A stretch of 64,000 nucleotides of DNA, taken from Phycisphaeraceae bacterium (GTDB lineage Bacteria > Planctomycetota > Phycisphaerae > Phycisphaerales > SM1A02). The notes under the pieces are model-generated. The model made no database searches, was not told the DNA's origin, and saw only the letters and a list, made by a program, of their open reading frames with translations. Made by a program: the position numbers and the translations under genes. Positions 34,049-43,422 of the stretch are shown here, in pieces (the stretch's first letter is position 1; the number at the start of each line of letters is the position of its first letter). Location of the stretch: NCBI GenBank assembly GCA_019636735.1, contig JAHBWY010000005.1, positions 216,117 to 280,116 on the forward strand. The letters are read 5' to 3'.

Positions 34049-35446
34049 ATGACCCTCGACGGCGCCTTCTTCATCTTCGGCTGGTTCTATGTGATCTTCG
34101 GATCGGCGCTGGTGCTCTTGCCCTGGCTGCGGGGCCGTGAAGATCTCTTCACCTCGAAGAACCTCTTCATGGCGGGCACGGTGAACTTCGTCGGTGTCGC
34201 CAGCATCTCGACGGGCTCGTCAGGCTTCTACATCGTGCAGCCCGAGGCGGGCGACTTCCTTCGGATCGTCTTCGGCGTCGGCCTTCTGCTCGTCGCCTTC
34301 TACACCACCTACCACTTCTGGCAGTACCCGAGGCGCCTCGCCGATCGGGTGGCGTTGCTCATGCCCGACACGAGCGGATCGGCCGTGCTTGTCCTGAGCG
34401 TGCTCGGCGCCTGCATTGCGGTTCTTGGCCGAACGCAGCTTCTCGCCATTCCGCTGCTCGGACACCTGCTCGCCGGCTTCTCGGTACCGATCAGCACCAT
34501 CTGCTTCGGCGTCGTCTTCTGGAAGTGGTGGAACGCGAAGCACAATGGCTTCTTCCTGCTGCTGGCGATTCTCATGGGCCTCATCATGATGGTCATCGCC
34601 ATGACCGCGGGCACCAGCCGGCGTCCGCTGCTTGGTCTCTTCACGACCATGCTGATCGTGATGTACTGGAGCAACCTGCGCTATCGATCGCCACTGCGAG
34701 CGCTTGGCGGACTCGTGCTGCCCGTCGCCGCCGCGTCCGTGATCATCAGCGGTTACAGCGTCATTCGCCATCAGATTCTGAACCCGCACGAGCGCAACCC
34801 CATCGAGGTCTTCACCGACCGTCTCTTCAGCATGACCTCGGCGATCCGCGAGGGCGAGGCGACGGGCAGCATCATCGAAGGCGAGTCAACCATCTCCTGC
34901 ACGCTCGCGTGCATCGATCAGTACTCGAGGAACGGCTCACCGAACTGGTTCCACACCTTCCGCTTCGTCTTCTCGAATCCCGTCCCTCGAGTCTGGTGGC
35001 CCGAGGGAGTGCTCGGCGAGAAACCGGTGGCGCTGGGCGAAGTTCTGCCGCGTGATCTGGGCGAGTGGGAAACGGGCTACATCAACTGGGGTGTGGGCAT
35101 CGTCGGGCACGCCTATTACGACGGCGGCGTGTGGGTCGTCATCATCTATGGCGTCATTCTCGGCTTCTTCTTCAGGTACTACGACGACAAGATGTCGCAT
35201 CAGCCCGAGAACGGCTTCATCCTCGGGACCCTCGGCGCCATGTCGTCGAACATCATCACCTTCAGTCGTGGCGATATCGCGACCTTCGCGGTGGACATTC
35301 TGGCTTGCATGGTCGCTGGATGGCTGCTGATGCGGGTGTCTCGCTTCATCTGGGGCACGGTGGTGCTGGAGCCCGTGGACGAGGAAGCCGATCCCTACGA
35401 CATCGAGCAGGAATCACTGCCCGTCGCCGGAGTCCCACAGACATGA
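34049..35446 (+). CDS. Wzy-like O-antigen/oligosaccharide polymerase, integral membrane
   Basis: 465 residues with about ten to twelve hydrophobic segments. It has a large periplasmic loop (about 255-345: RFVFSNPVPRVWWPEGVLGE and related), as in Wzy-type polymerases. It belongs by shape to the oligosaccharide repeat unit polymerase group. No catalytic motif is strictly diagnostic, so the call rests on topology and on the neighbouring Wzx, glycosyltransferase and carbamoyltransferase genes. The TGA overlaps the ATG of the next gene (ATGA at 35443). Confidence 0.7.
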   Translation: MTLDGAFFIFGWFYVIFGSALVLLPWLRGREDLFTSKNLFMAGTVNFVGVASISTGSSGFYIVQPEAGDFLRIVFGVGLLLVAFYTTYHFWQYPRRLADRVALLMPDTSGSAVLVLSVLGACIAVLGRTQLLAIPLLGHLLAGFSVPISTICFGVVFWKWWNAKHNGFFLLLAILMGLIMMVIAMTAGTSRRPLLGLFTTMLIVMYWSNLRYRSPLRALGGLVLPVAAASVIISGYSVIRHQILNPHERNPIEVFTDRLFSMTSAIREGEATGSIIEGESTISCTLACIDQYSRNGSPNWFHTFRFVFSNPVPRVWWPEGVLGEKPVALGEVLPRDLGEWETGYINWGVGIVGHAYYDGGVWVVIIYGVILGFFFRYYDDKMSHQPENGFILGTLGAMSSNIITFSRGDIATFAVDILACMVAGWLLMRVSRFIWGTVVLEPVDEEADPYDIEQESLPVAGVPQT

Positions 35447-36459
35447 TGCCGCACCTGCCAAGACGGAACTTTCTCGCCGCATCGGGGCTGCCGCTTGCGG
35501 CACTGCTTGCCTCCCTGCCGCGCGAGGTGCTCGCGGCGCTGCCGCAAGCGCAGGATGTTCCGCCTCCGCCGACACCGCCAGCGCCTCGAGCGCTTCCGAA
35601 CCCCGGCACGCAGCCGACCAACCCGCGTCAGCGCGTCATCAGCTACTTCCTGATCGGCGGCTCGTGCAGCACCATCGCCACTCGGCGCATCAGCACGGTG
35701 ACGCGCGAGGATGGCTGGGCGGGCTTCATCCAGCGCTGGGCCAAGCCTGCGTTTGAATGGGGTTCGCGTCGCTTCTGGCTCCAGTGGCCCTTCGGTACCA
35801 GCGGCACGGTGAACAACACCGACTGGGACCAGTTCATGGACGCGAAGGATGCCGGACTCGACTGGCTGACGAAGGACTTCGTCGATCGTTGGAGGCCGAT
35901 TCGAGAGGGCTCGCTCGGCGTGCCGGTGGACATCACGGCCTACATCGGGAGCGCCCTCGACGACCCGACGATGATGCCGCTGCTGCTCAAGGAGCGCTAC
36001 GCCGAGTGGCTCGTTCGCGCCGTCTCAAGCGTGGTGCCCTACCTCATGTGCCGCATGAACATCGGCGTCGACGCATCGGTCCGCGTGCCGCAGGATCAGC
36101 CGGACCTGCACCTGTGCAGCCTGCTGAGTTCACTCGGGACCAAGATCTTCGTCGAGACAAGGCCGCAGGTCAGCCACCCGTACTGGAATCAGTTCAATGT
36201 CGTGGTCGACGCGGACTTCTGGTACACCTCCGACCCCAAGCAAAACCCCGGTGCGACATGGGCCATTCCGAACGACCAGCTCAAGGGTGAGATCGTGCGG
36301 GGCATCATGTTCCCGCCGAAGGGCAAGAACTGGGACGACATTGGTTGGATGGTGCAGGAAGCGCGAAAGATTCTGCGCGAAGGACACACGGTTCTCCTGA
36401 ACACCAATCATTTGCAGGCGAAGGGCGTGTCAATGGACGATCTGGTGGCGGGGATCTGA
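35443..36459 (+). CDS. Tat-signal exported protein of unknown function in the glycan cluster
   Basis: 338 residues. The N-terminus has a twin-arginine signal (PRRNFLAASGLPLAALLASL). It is followed by a Pro-rich linker and a globular domain rich in Trp and Asp, with FLIGGSCSTIATRRIS, FEWGSRRFWLQWPFGTSG and VDITAYIGSALDD. The spacing of acidic residues and the overall feel suggest a TIM-barrel, possibly glycoside-related enzyme, but I recognise no family. It is translationally coupled to the Wzy-like gene, and the carbamoyltransferase starts 83 bp later. It probably acts on the polymer outside the cytoplasmic membrane. Confidence 0.65.
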   Translation: MMPHLPRRNFLAASGLPLAALLASLPREVLAALPQAQDVPPPPTPPAPRALPNPGTQPTNPRQRVISYFLIGGSCSTIATRRISTVTREDGWAGFIQRWAKPAFEWGSRRFWLQWPFGTSGTVNNTDWDQFMDAKDAGLDWLTKDFVDRWRPIREGSLGVPVDITAYIGSALDDPTMMPLLLKERYAEWLVRAVSSVVPYLMCRMNIGVDASVRVPQDQPDLHLCSLLSSLGTKIFVETRPQVSHPYWNQFNVVVDADFWYTSDPKQNPGATWAIPNDQLKGEIVRGIMFPPKGKNWDDIGWMVQEARKILREGHTVLLNTNHLQAKGVSMDDLVAGI

Positions 36460-36542
36460 ACCAGCCCCTTCCGCGCGCGTGTTATGCTGCTTGGCCCTGT
36501 TTCGCGGCGCGGCCTCGATTCCACTGACTGAACGCCTTCACC

Positions 36543-38345
36543 ATGACCGCCATTCTCGGCCTCAACGCCCAGCACGCCGACTCCGCCGCCTGCCTCGTGG
36601 TGGACGGGCAACTTGTCGCCGCCGTCGCAGAGGAGCGGCTCGGACCTCGAATCAAGCACTCGCCAGCCTTTCCTGAACTGGCCATCCGCGCCGTCATGGA
36701 GATCGGCGGCGTGCGGTTCAAGGACCTCTCCCATGTGGTCATCGGGCGCGATGCAAAGTCGAACCAGAGCCAGAAGATCAAGTATGTCCTGACGCATCCG
36801 ATCCAGGGCGGAGCGGCCGCGTTCGAACACTTCCGGCGCCGCCGGGCCAGCCGCGGGCTGCTCGAGCGCGTGGCTGACGCCTGCGGCGAGGATCCGACCA
36901 GCAGCCGTGCGCAGCTTGTGAATCTTGAGCACCACCTCGGGCATATCGCGAGCGCGTACTACTGCTCGCCCTTCGAGCAGCTCACGGCGGGGCTCTCCTA
37001 CGACGGCTCGGGCGACTTCGTCAGCATGATGGCCGCGCGCTGCGAAGGCACTTCCATCGAAGTGCTCGATCGCGTCTATCTGCCGCACAGTCTCGGCTTC
37101 TTCTACACCGCGGTCTGTCAGCTCATCGGCTTCGACGGATTTGGCGAGGAGTACAAGGTCATGGGCCTGGCCGCCTATGGCGAGGATCGCTGGGCGGAAC
37201 TGATGCGCAGCGTGATGGAGCTTCCCGACAACGGCTGGTTCCGCCTGCGACAGGGCTACTTCGGCATGCACCAGGGTGGCCAGAGCGATCAGGTCGACGC
37301 GCAGGGCCGATTGGTCATGGGTCGCTTCTACGGCGACGCCTTCGCCCGAGCGATCGGCCATGTGCGCCGGCGCGACGAGGAGATTGGCCAGCTCCAGAAG
37401 GACCTCGCCAAGAGCTGCCAGGTGCGCTTCGAGGAAGCGGCGATGCATTGCGCGAAGCGGCTCCACGCGATGGTGCCCACGGAGCGCATCGCCTACGCGG
37501 GCGGCTGTGCGCTCAACGGCGTGGCCAACGCACGGTTGCTTCGGGACACTCCATTCAAGACTCCCTATCTCCAATGCGCCGCGAGCGACGATGGCATCTG
37601 CGTGGGCGCCGCGTTGTGGGTGTGGCACAACCTCCTCGGCCGGAAGGAGCGCTTCCACATGAAGCACGCCTACTGGGGGCCCGAGCACTCCGATCGAGAC
37701 ATGGAAGCGGCCGCGCGGACCTGCGGCACGCGCGTGGTGGAATTGCCGCGCGAGTCAGTCGCTCGCGTGGCGGCTCACCTGATCCGCTCGGGCCTCGTCC
37801 TCGGCTGGTACCAGGGGCGGAGCGAATGGGGACCGCGAGCGCTCGGCAATCGGAGCATTCTCGCCGATCCGACCTTCCCCGACACCAAGGACAAGATCAA
37901 CGCCAAGATCAAGCGCCGCGAGATGTTCCGGCCATTTGCGCCGACGGTGCTCACGCCCCGCATGGGCGAGTACTTCGAGCAGAAGGTGCACAGCCCCTTC
38001 ATGATGCATGTCGTGAAGATCCGCCCGGAGTGGCAACCCAAGCTGCCGGCGGTCACCCATGTCGACGGCACGGGGCGCGTGCAGAGCATCGAGCGTGAGA
38101 CGAACGCGCTCTACTACGACCTGATCGATGAGTTCTCGAAGCTCTCCGGTGTGGCGATCGTGCTGAACACGAGCTTCAACGAGAACGAGCCGATCGTCGA
38201 TACGCCTCAGCAGGCGGCGGATTGCTTCAAGCGCACCGGCCTCGACGGCCTGATGCTGGGCCGTTGGGTGACGGTGAAGGCGGAGCATGTCCCAGCGCTT
38301 GAGAAGGCGCTGGAGGCCTCGGGCGTCGCGCAGGGCGCGGCCTGA
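36543..38345 (+). CDS. NodU/CmcH-type carbamoyltransferase
   Basis: 600 residues. These enzymes transfer a carbamoyl group from carbamoyl phosphate, through an adenylate, to sugar or antibiotic hydroxyls. Visible signatures are ILGLNAQHADSAACLV at the N-terminus, NLEHHLGHIASAYY (metal-binding histidines) and YDGSGDF. They continue with GGCALNGVANARLL in the Kae1-like half and GRSEWGPRALGNRSILADP in the C-terminal YrdC-like part. Length is standard. In this setting it most likely decorates the surface polysaccharide. Confidence 0.92.
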   Translation: MTAILGLNAQHADSAACLVVDGQLVAAVAEERLGPRIKHSPAFPELAIRAVMEIGGVRFKDLSHVVIGRDAKSNQSQKIKYVLTHPIQGGAAAFEHFRRRRASRGLLERVADACGEDPTSSRAQLVNLEHHLGHIASAYYCSPFEQLTAGLSYDGSGDFVSMMAARCEGTSIEVLDRVYLPHSLGFFYTAVCQLIGFDGFGEEYKVMGLAAYGEDRWAELMRSVMELPDNGWFRLRQGYFGMHQGGQSDQVDAQGRLVMGRFYGDAFARAIGHVRRRDEEIGQLQKDLAKSCQVRFEEAAMHCAKRLHAMVPTERIAYAGGCALNGVANARLLRDTPFKTPYLQCAASDDGICVGAALWVWHNLLGRKERFHMKHAYWGPEHSDRDMEAAARTCGTRVVELPRESVARVAAHLIRSGLVLGWYQGRSEWGPRALGNRSILADPTFPDTKDKINAKIKRREMFRPFAPTVLTPRMGEYFEQKVHSPFMMHVVKIRPEWQPKLPAVTHVDGTGRVQSIERETNALYYDLIDEFSKLSGVAIVLNTSFNENEPIVDTPQQAADCFKRTGLDGLMLGRWVTVKAEHVPALEKALEASGVAQGAA

Positions 38346-38503
38346 ACTCGCGCAAGCATTGGTGCCCGCTTCCCCGGTCGTCATTCAGCGAGCGAAGTCC
38401 GCTCTGCGAAGAAACACCGATCCGTCGAGGTTCGTCGCTCCCTTGACATCGAGATGACCACTCCGGCTCTGAGGGTCGCGTGGGACTTTGGTTCCAATTC
38501 GGA

Positions 38504-40027
38504 TCACTCCTGCGACACCGAGACCGAGGCTTCGGATCGCCCTCGGAAGGTGCGAATGATCTCGTTGTAGCGCTTCGGCGTGAAGAACCGGAAGAGCACC
38601 CACATCGCGGCGACGCTGCCGAAGCCGGTGATCATGAGCGCCGCCAGAGCGCCGAGCCGCGTCGCTGGGAAGAGCGTGGAGGACCACCACGCGGCCACGC
38701 CGAGGCCGAGGCCGATCAGCGCCGGTCGGACATGCATGAAGGCGACCTCGGACCAGCCGTACTTCGGCGACACCCTGATGGCGAGCCAGATCCCGATTGG
38801 GCCGAAGACAGTGAACTGCACGAGCATGGCGACCGAGGCACCCATCGCCCCGCCCATCGGGCAAAGCACGACCAGCAGCGTGATGTACGCAAGCGTCTGC
38901 GCGCCCTGCCAGAGACAGAGAATTCGGAAGCGGCGCTGTGCCTTCAGCATGGCCAGCGTGGGACCCTGTGAGATGGCCATCGCCTGCGCCGCACTCAGAA
39001 TCAGCAGCGGCCACGCCGAGGGAAGCCATCGCTCCGGGAATGCGAATCGCAGCAGCGGCTCCGAGAGCGCCGCCTGAATCAGGCAGAGCGGAATCGCCAG
39101 CAGCAGGATGACGCCGCTGGCGCGGATGAATGCGCCAGCCTGTCGATCGGAGTCGGAGGAGAGCACTCCGAGCACCGGCTGAAGCACCTGCCCCAGGCCG
39201 AATGAGAAGAGCACCGTCACCTGGTAGCTGAGGTTGAATGCCACCGCGTAAATGCCGACCTCACTCGCGTCGGCGTAGAGGCCGAGGATCAACACGCCCG
39301 AAGTGGCCGCCACCGTCGCGATGTACTGCGCAGCGAGCAGCCAGCCGAGCCCGCTGAAGAGAAGCTTGACCGGCGGACTCCGCGGCGCCTGCTTCACCTT
39401 CGCACCCGCGAACCACCAGAAGCCGATCCAGCGCACGACGGCGCCGATCGTCAGGCCGCCCACAAGCGCAAAGCTCCCTGCGTCGAGCAGGGCGAGCAGG
39501 AGCGACCCCCCCGCCAGAAAGACATTCGACAGGAAGTGAACGAGTGAGATTGCGCGGAATCGGAAGTCAACTCGAAGTTGTGCGTGGGTCGCGCAGGCGA
39601 GGGTGTAGAAGAGCATCCGCAGCGCCGCCACGGCGAGCAGCGAGAGGTACCAGGTGAGCGTCTGGTCCTCTGGTGCATAAAGCATGGCCACCAACGGCCC
39701 AAGCGCCATGACGAGCAGGAATGAGCCGAGCCCGGAGTAGAGTGAGAGTTGATTGCCCACCCGGGCCCAGCGTCGAAACCCCTTGGTGCGCGCCGTGAGC
39801 AGGTCCGACACCGCCGCGGCATTCGCGAGAAACAGAAACGACGCCGCCATGACCGCCTGGTTGGCGACGCCCATCTCGCTTTCACTGAGCTCCCACGCGA
39901 GGATGAGTTGGGCCGTCAGCGAGAGCACCTTGCTCGACAGGCTCTCCGCGAGGGTCCACATGGAGCCGCGTGAAGCGATCCGACGGAGCGACGAGGCATC
40001 GGGAGGTGGTGTCGGGGCGCTGGTCAT
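38504..40027 (-). CDS. Wzx-type lipid-linked oligosaccharide flippase
   Basis: 507 residues from the ATG at 40027. A slightly longer frame starts at 40051. There are about 12-14 transmembrane helices in the MOP/polysaccharide transporter layout. The N-terminal SLRRIASRGSMWTLAESLSS and LILAWELSESEMGVANQAVM blocks are usual. It would flip undecaprenyl-linked repeat units for the Wzy-like polymerase encoded at 34049. It is transcribed towards the carbamoyltransferase (convergent, 158 bp apart). Confidence 0.85.
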   Translation of the reverse strand: MTSAPTPPPDASSLRRIASRGSMWTLAESLSSKVLSLTAQLILAWELSESEMGVANQAVMAASFLFLANAAAVSDLLTARTKGFRRWARVGNQLSLYSGLGSFLLVMALGPLVAMLYAPEDQTLTWYLSLLAVAALRMLFYTLACATHAQLRVDFRFRAISLVHFLSNVFLAGGSLLLALLDAGSFALVGGLTIGAVVRWIGFWWFAGAKVKQAPRSPPVKLLFSGLGWLLAAQYIATVAATSGVLILGLYADASEVGIYAVAFNLSYQVTVLFSFGLGQVLQPVLGVLSSDSDRQAGAFIRASGVILLLAIPLCLIQAALSEPLLRFAFPERWLPSAWPLLILSAAQAMAISQGPTLAMLKAQRRFRILCLWQGAQTLAYITLLVVLCPMGGAMGASVAMLVQFTVFGPIGIWLAIRVSPKYGWSEVAFMHVRPALIGLGLGVAAWWSSTLFPATRLGALAALMITGFGSVAAMWVLFRFFTPKRYNEIIRTFRGRSEASVSVSQE

Positions 40028-40136
40028 CAGAAGGTCGCGGCTACCATGCAACCCCGGTCATCTGTCCCCGCCGAGCAGGAGCCTCGATCAACGGCTCAAT
40101 GCAGGGTCGGAATCGTACGATGAAGACGCGGATCGT

Positions 40137-41315
40137 ATGCAGATTGTTCATGTCATTCGCTCTCTCGACCCGCGTTATGGGGGACCGCCGCGCGTCGTGA
40201 CGCGACTGGCTGCGGCCCATGCGGGACTCGGGCATCAAGTCACGGTGGTCTCGACCGAGCTCGACGCCGAGAGATCGTCGCTGGCCCGCAGTGCGCTTGA
40301 AGAAGTCCCCGGTTCCGAGCGACTCGCGCAGGTCACCATCCCGGAGAAGACCGTCACACCTCTCGGGTCGCTTCGGCGCGGAGGCCGTGAGAGGATGCCA
40401 TCGGGCGATCTCGTCTATCTCCATGGCGTCTGGGATCCGCTTCTCCGGGCTGCGGCGAGAGTCGCCCACGCACGCGGCGTGCCGTATGTCATTCGGCCCG
40501 CAGGCATGTTGACACCATGGTCGCTGCGGCATCGGCGCTGGAAGAAGCGGCTGGCGCTCGCGGCGGGTTGGAAACGCATGCTCGACCAGTCGCTCTATGT
40601 TCACGCGCTCAACCGCGACGAGGCCGAGACGATGGCGCCAGTTCGTCTTCGCGCGCCGATCGAGATCATTCCGAACGGCATCTTTCTCGAGGAAGTTGGC
40701 GCCTTGCCGCCGCGAGGCGCGTTCCGTCGGGAGCATCCCGAGCTGGGCCAGGACCCATTCGTGCTCTTCCTCTCCCGCCTGCACTGGGGCAAGGGGCTCG
40801 ATCTCCTCGGCGAGGCGTTTGCGCAAGTCGTCGCCAGGAAGCCCGACCTCCGGCTGGTGGTGGCCGGGCCTGATGCGGGAGTCGGCGCCGAGTTCGAAGC
40901 GCAGACCAAGCGGCTCGGAATCGAGTCGCGCGTGCACCGCGTGGGGGCCATCTACGGCCCGCACAAGATCGCGGCGCTCGTCGATGCACTCGCGTTCTGC
41001 CTGCCGTCGGAGCATGAGGCATTCAGCGTCGCCATCACCGAGGCCCTCGCCTGCGGCTGCCCCGTGGTGATCTCGCCGGAGTGTCACTTCCCCGAGGTGA
41101 CCGAGGTGGGCGCGGGTCTCATCGTGCCGAGGAACCCTGAGAAGATCGCCGACGCGATCGAACGCGTGCTCGCCGATTCCGCGGCCGCCGCGCGCATGGG
41201 TGAAGCGGGCCGGACGCTCGTGCGCGAGCGATTCACCTGGCCTGAGATTGCCGCGCGGAGTCTCGAACTCGTGCAGATTCACATGGCGCGACGATCGGCC
41301 GTCGCCGGCTCATGA
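40137..41315 (+). CDS. Glycosyltransferase family 4 protein
   Basis: 392 residues from the ATG at 40137. The N-terminal acceptor domain begins QIVHVIRSLDPRYGGPPRVV. The C-terminal donor domain has FLSRLHWGKGLDLLGEAFAQ, VAGPDAG and the E-x7-E site in PSEHEAFSVAITEALACGCP. It would transfer a sugar nucleotide (GDP- or UDP-linked) to a growing glycan. The gene ends 7 bp before the convergent deacetylase gene. Confidence 0.93.
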   Translation: MQIVHVIRSLDPRYGGPPRVVTRLAAAHAGLGHQVTVVSTELDAERSSLARSALEEVPGSERLAQVTIPEKTVTPLGSLRRGGRERMPSGDLVYLHGVWDPLLRAAARVAHARGVPYVIRPAGMLTPWSLRHRRWKKRLALAAGWKRMLDQSLYVHALNRDEAETMAPVRLRAPIEIIPNGIFLEEVGALPPRGAFRREHPELGQDPFVLFLSRLHWGKGLDLLGEAFAQVVARKPDLRLVVAGPDAGVGAEFEAQTKRLGIESRVHRVGAIYGPHKIAALVDALAFCLPSEHEAFSVAITEALACGCPVVISPECHFPEVTEVGAGLIVPRNPEKIADAIERVLADSAAAARMGEAGRTLVRERFTWPEIAARSLELVQIHMARRSAVAGS

Positions 41316-41322
41316 TGCAGTC

Positions 41323-42210
41323 TCACGACCGCGTGGCGCCGTGCGGTGCTTGCGACGGTTCGACCGTCGCGTCGGCCGAGGCCTCGACACCCAGCACTGC
41401 GGCGCAGGTATCAAAGCGATAGCGGCCGAGCAGCATCTCGAGTTTCGGCTGGGTGGTCCGCAGACCGACATAACACTTGAAGCGCCGCGACAGCGGCATC
41501 GGGACGCGCGGGCAATCTGGAGCGAAGTCGCGCGGGTGGAGATAGACCACCACCGGCAGGCCCTTCGCGTGCACCTGCGAAAACCCGCGACGAATGAGCC
41601 ATGGCGGCAGAAGGCGAAGGTACCCGCCACCAGAGAAGGCGAGCCTTCGTCCGAAGAGCGACATGGTGCTCATGGGCAGCTCTGGCATTCCTCGGAAGTG
41701 ATGAGGTCCCGGCTCGCACGGGTACCCGCCATCGCCGCGCGGCACGGGGAAGAGGCTGGCGTCGTAGCGAAGCCCCCGCTTGAGGAGCGCGTCGATGGCC
41801 CACTCCGAACCGGGCGTGATCGAGAAGGACGGCGCTCGATAGCCGATCACGCGCCGACCCGAGGCGCTCTCAATCGCGTCAATCGAGCGCGCGAGGTCCT
41901 CGTCGAACTCCTGCGGCGAGAGGTCGAAGACCCGGCGGTGCCAGTACGAGTGACTGGCCAGTTCATGGCCCTGATCACCGATACGGCGCACCAGCGCCGG
42001 ATAGCGCTCCGCGATCCAGCCGAGGATGAAGAAGGTGGCGCGCACGCGCCGCGCCGCGAGAGTCTCGAGGATCCCGTCGGTGCAGCGCTCGACCAGGGTC
42101 GGCAGCGTTGGCCATCGCTCGGGCTCATCGAGCCCCTCGATGCCAACGATGTGGAACCAATCCTCGATATCGAAGGAGAGAGCGTTCGTGATGGTCTGAT
42201 CATCGCTCAT
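41323..42210 (-). CDS. Polysaccharide deacetylase of the DUF3473 (exosortase-associated) type
   Basis: 295 residues. The NodB-fold motifs are present: LSFDIEDWFH at the start (metal Asp), HELASHSYWHR (metal His pair) and GYRAPSFSI. The C-terminal YLHPRDFAPDCPRVPMPL region belongs to DUF3473, which marks deacetylases of exopolysaccharide clusters linked to PEP-CTERM/exosortase systems. It would remove N-acetyl groups from the polymer. It is the last gene of a minus-strand operon running from the WbuB-like gene. Confidence 0.9.
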   Translation of the reverse strand: MSDDQTITNALSFDIEDWFHIVGIEGLDEPERWPTLPTLVERCTDGILETLAARRVRATFFILGWIAERYPALVRRIGDQGHELASHSYWHRRVFDLSPQEFDEDLARSIDAIESASGRRVIGYRAPSFSITPGSEWAIDALLKRGLRYDASLFPVPRGDGGYPCEPGPHHFRGMPELPMSTMSLFGRRLAFSGGGYLRLLPPWLIRRGFSQVHAKGLPVVVYLHPRDFAPDCPRVPMPLSRRFKCYVGLRTTQPKLEMLLGRYRFDTCAAVLGVEASADATVEPSQAPHGATRS

Positions 42211-42252
42211 GAATGGAACGCACGCGGCCGAATCGCCGCTGGCCGAAGCGCC

Positions 42253-43410
42253 CTAGAAGGCGTCGTGATCGGCGAAGCTGAGACGCCATCGGGAGAGATC
42301 GGCGAGATCGGGGTCGCTCGTGAGGATGGCCTTCGGCCAGACGATGAGATCGTAGGTCTCAGGCGAAGGGCGATAGCCCCGGCGGCGAAGGAGCGATCCG
42401 ACGCCCGGCCCGAGGCCATCCATGAAGAGCATCAGCACGGCGCCGTCAGCGACGGCGCGGCGCTCCGCATCGGCAAGAAGAGCCGCGATCGCGGCGGACT
42501 CACCCGCGAGCGTCATGACGACGGCGGCCTTCACAGCGGCGCCGCGCTCGGCGTAGCGCATCAGGAGCGCGGCATCGATCGAGTCGCGTCGTCGGGCGAT
42601 GCGAAGGTCGTAGTGCCCGCCTTCGCGGGTGCGCTCGAAGCGGGCGCGAAAGCCCTCGGTGGTCCACTTCTGAAGGATGGCACCGGAGTCGCCGGGCGCA
42701 CCGCGCTCAAGGAGCGCCACCACATGAGCCAGCCGTGGATCGTCGAGCCCAAGTGACTCGATCGACAGACCTGCGGGAGTCGCGGGCCTTCGCGCGGCCA
42801 GCCAGAGTCGCCAGAGGGCATCGAGCGGCAGCCCGAGGAGTTCCGCCCAGCGCCCCATGCCTCGATGGCGCGCCAGGAGACGCGCGGGGCGCAACGGCTT
42901 GAAGAGCACCGCCATTCGTCCGATGCGCGCAAAGCCGATGCGCAGATGCGTCTCAGCGAGATCACGCTGCCGAACGGCGGCATAGAGGAACGACGCGCCA
43001 GCCGGTCGCAGCGCCTGCGCCATGGTGAGCGGCAAGCGCGGGTAGAGCATCTGGTCGCGGAACGCCGGGTCCACATAGAGATTGGCCCAGTAGGCGGCGC
43101 GCCGCTCCGTGCCCCGTGCGCCGGACGCCTCACTCGTCACCAGCGTGCGCAGGTACATCGACGAGAGGCCGACGGGGCGCTCGCCTGCGAACGCCATCCA
43201 CGCAAGGCACTGTGCAGGATCGAGTCGGCAGACGAACCAGTCGACGGACGGCTGATCCCACTCGCGGTGATCGCGCTCCGAAAGAAGCACGCGCAGCGCC
43301 GGCAGGTCCCTCTCCTCGGCGCGACGAATGGCCGCGGCCACTCGAGGCGCGGCCGCATCAGGTGCTTCCGATGACTCCTGCGGGGCGGAAGGATATGCGT
43401 GCTCGCCCAT
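42253..43410 (-). CDS. GNAT-family N-acyltransferase (two-domain)
   Basis: 385 residues. The N-terminal half contains the GNAT core (IRRAEERDLPALRVLLSERD, WANLYVDPAFRDQMLYPRL). The C-terminal half repeats a similar fold (AAVVMTLAGESAAIAALLAD, VGSLLRRRGYRP). GNAT proteins transfer acyl groups from CoA or ACP to amines. It lies 12 bp after an AMP-dependent ligase and just before a sugar deacetylase, so a sugar amine is a plausible acceptor. The exact acyl donor is unknown. Confidence 0.75.
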   Translation of the reverse strand: MGEHAYPSAPQESSEAPDAAAPRVAAAIRRAEERDLPALRVLLSERDHREWDQPSVDWFVCRLDPAQCLAWMAFAGERPVGLSSMYLRTLVTSEASGARGTERRAAYWANLYVDPAFRDQMLYPRLPLTMAQALRPAGASFLYAAVRQRDLAETHLRIGFARIGRMAVLFKPLRPARLLARHRGMGRWAELLGLPLDALWRLWLAARRPATPAGLSIESLGLDDPRLAHVVALLERGAPGDSGAILQKWTTEGFRARFERTREGGHYDLRIARRRDSIDAALLMRYAERGAAVKAAVVMTLAGESAAIAALLADAERRAVADGAVLMLFMDGLGPGVGSLLRRRGYRPSPETYDLIVWPKAILTSDPDLADLSRWRLSFADHDAF

Positions 43411-43422
43411 GCGCTCTGACCC

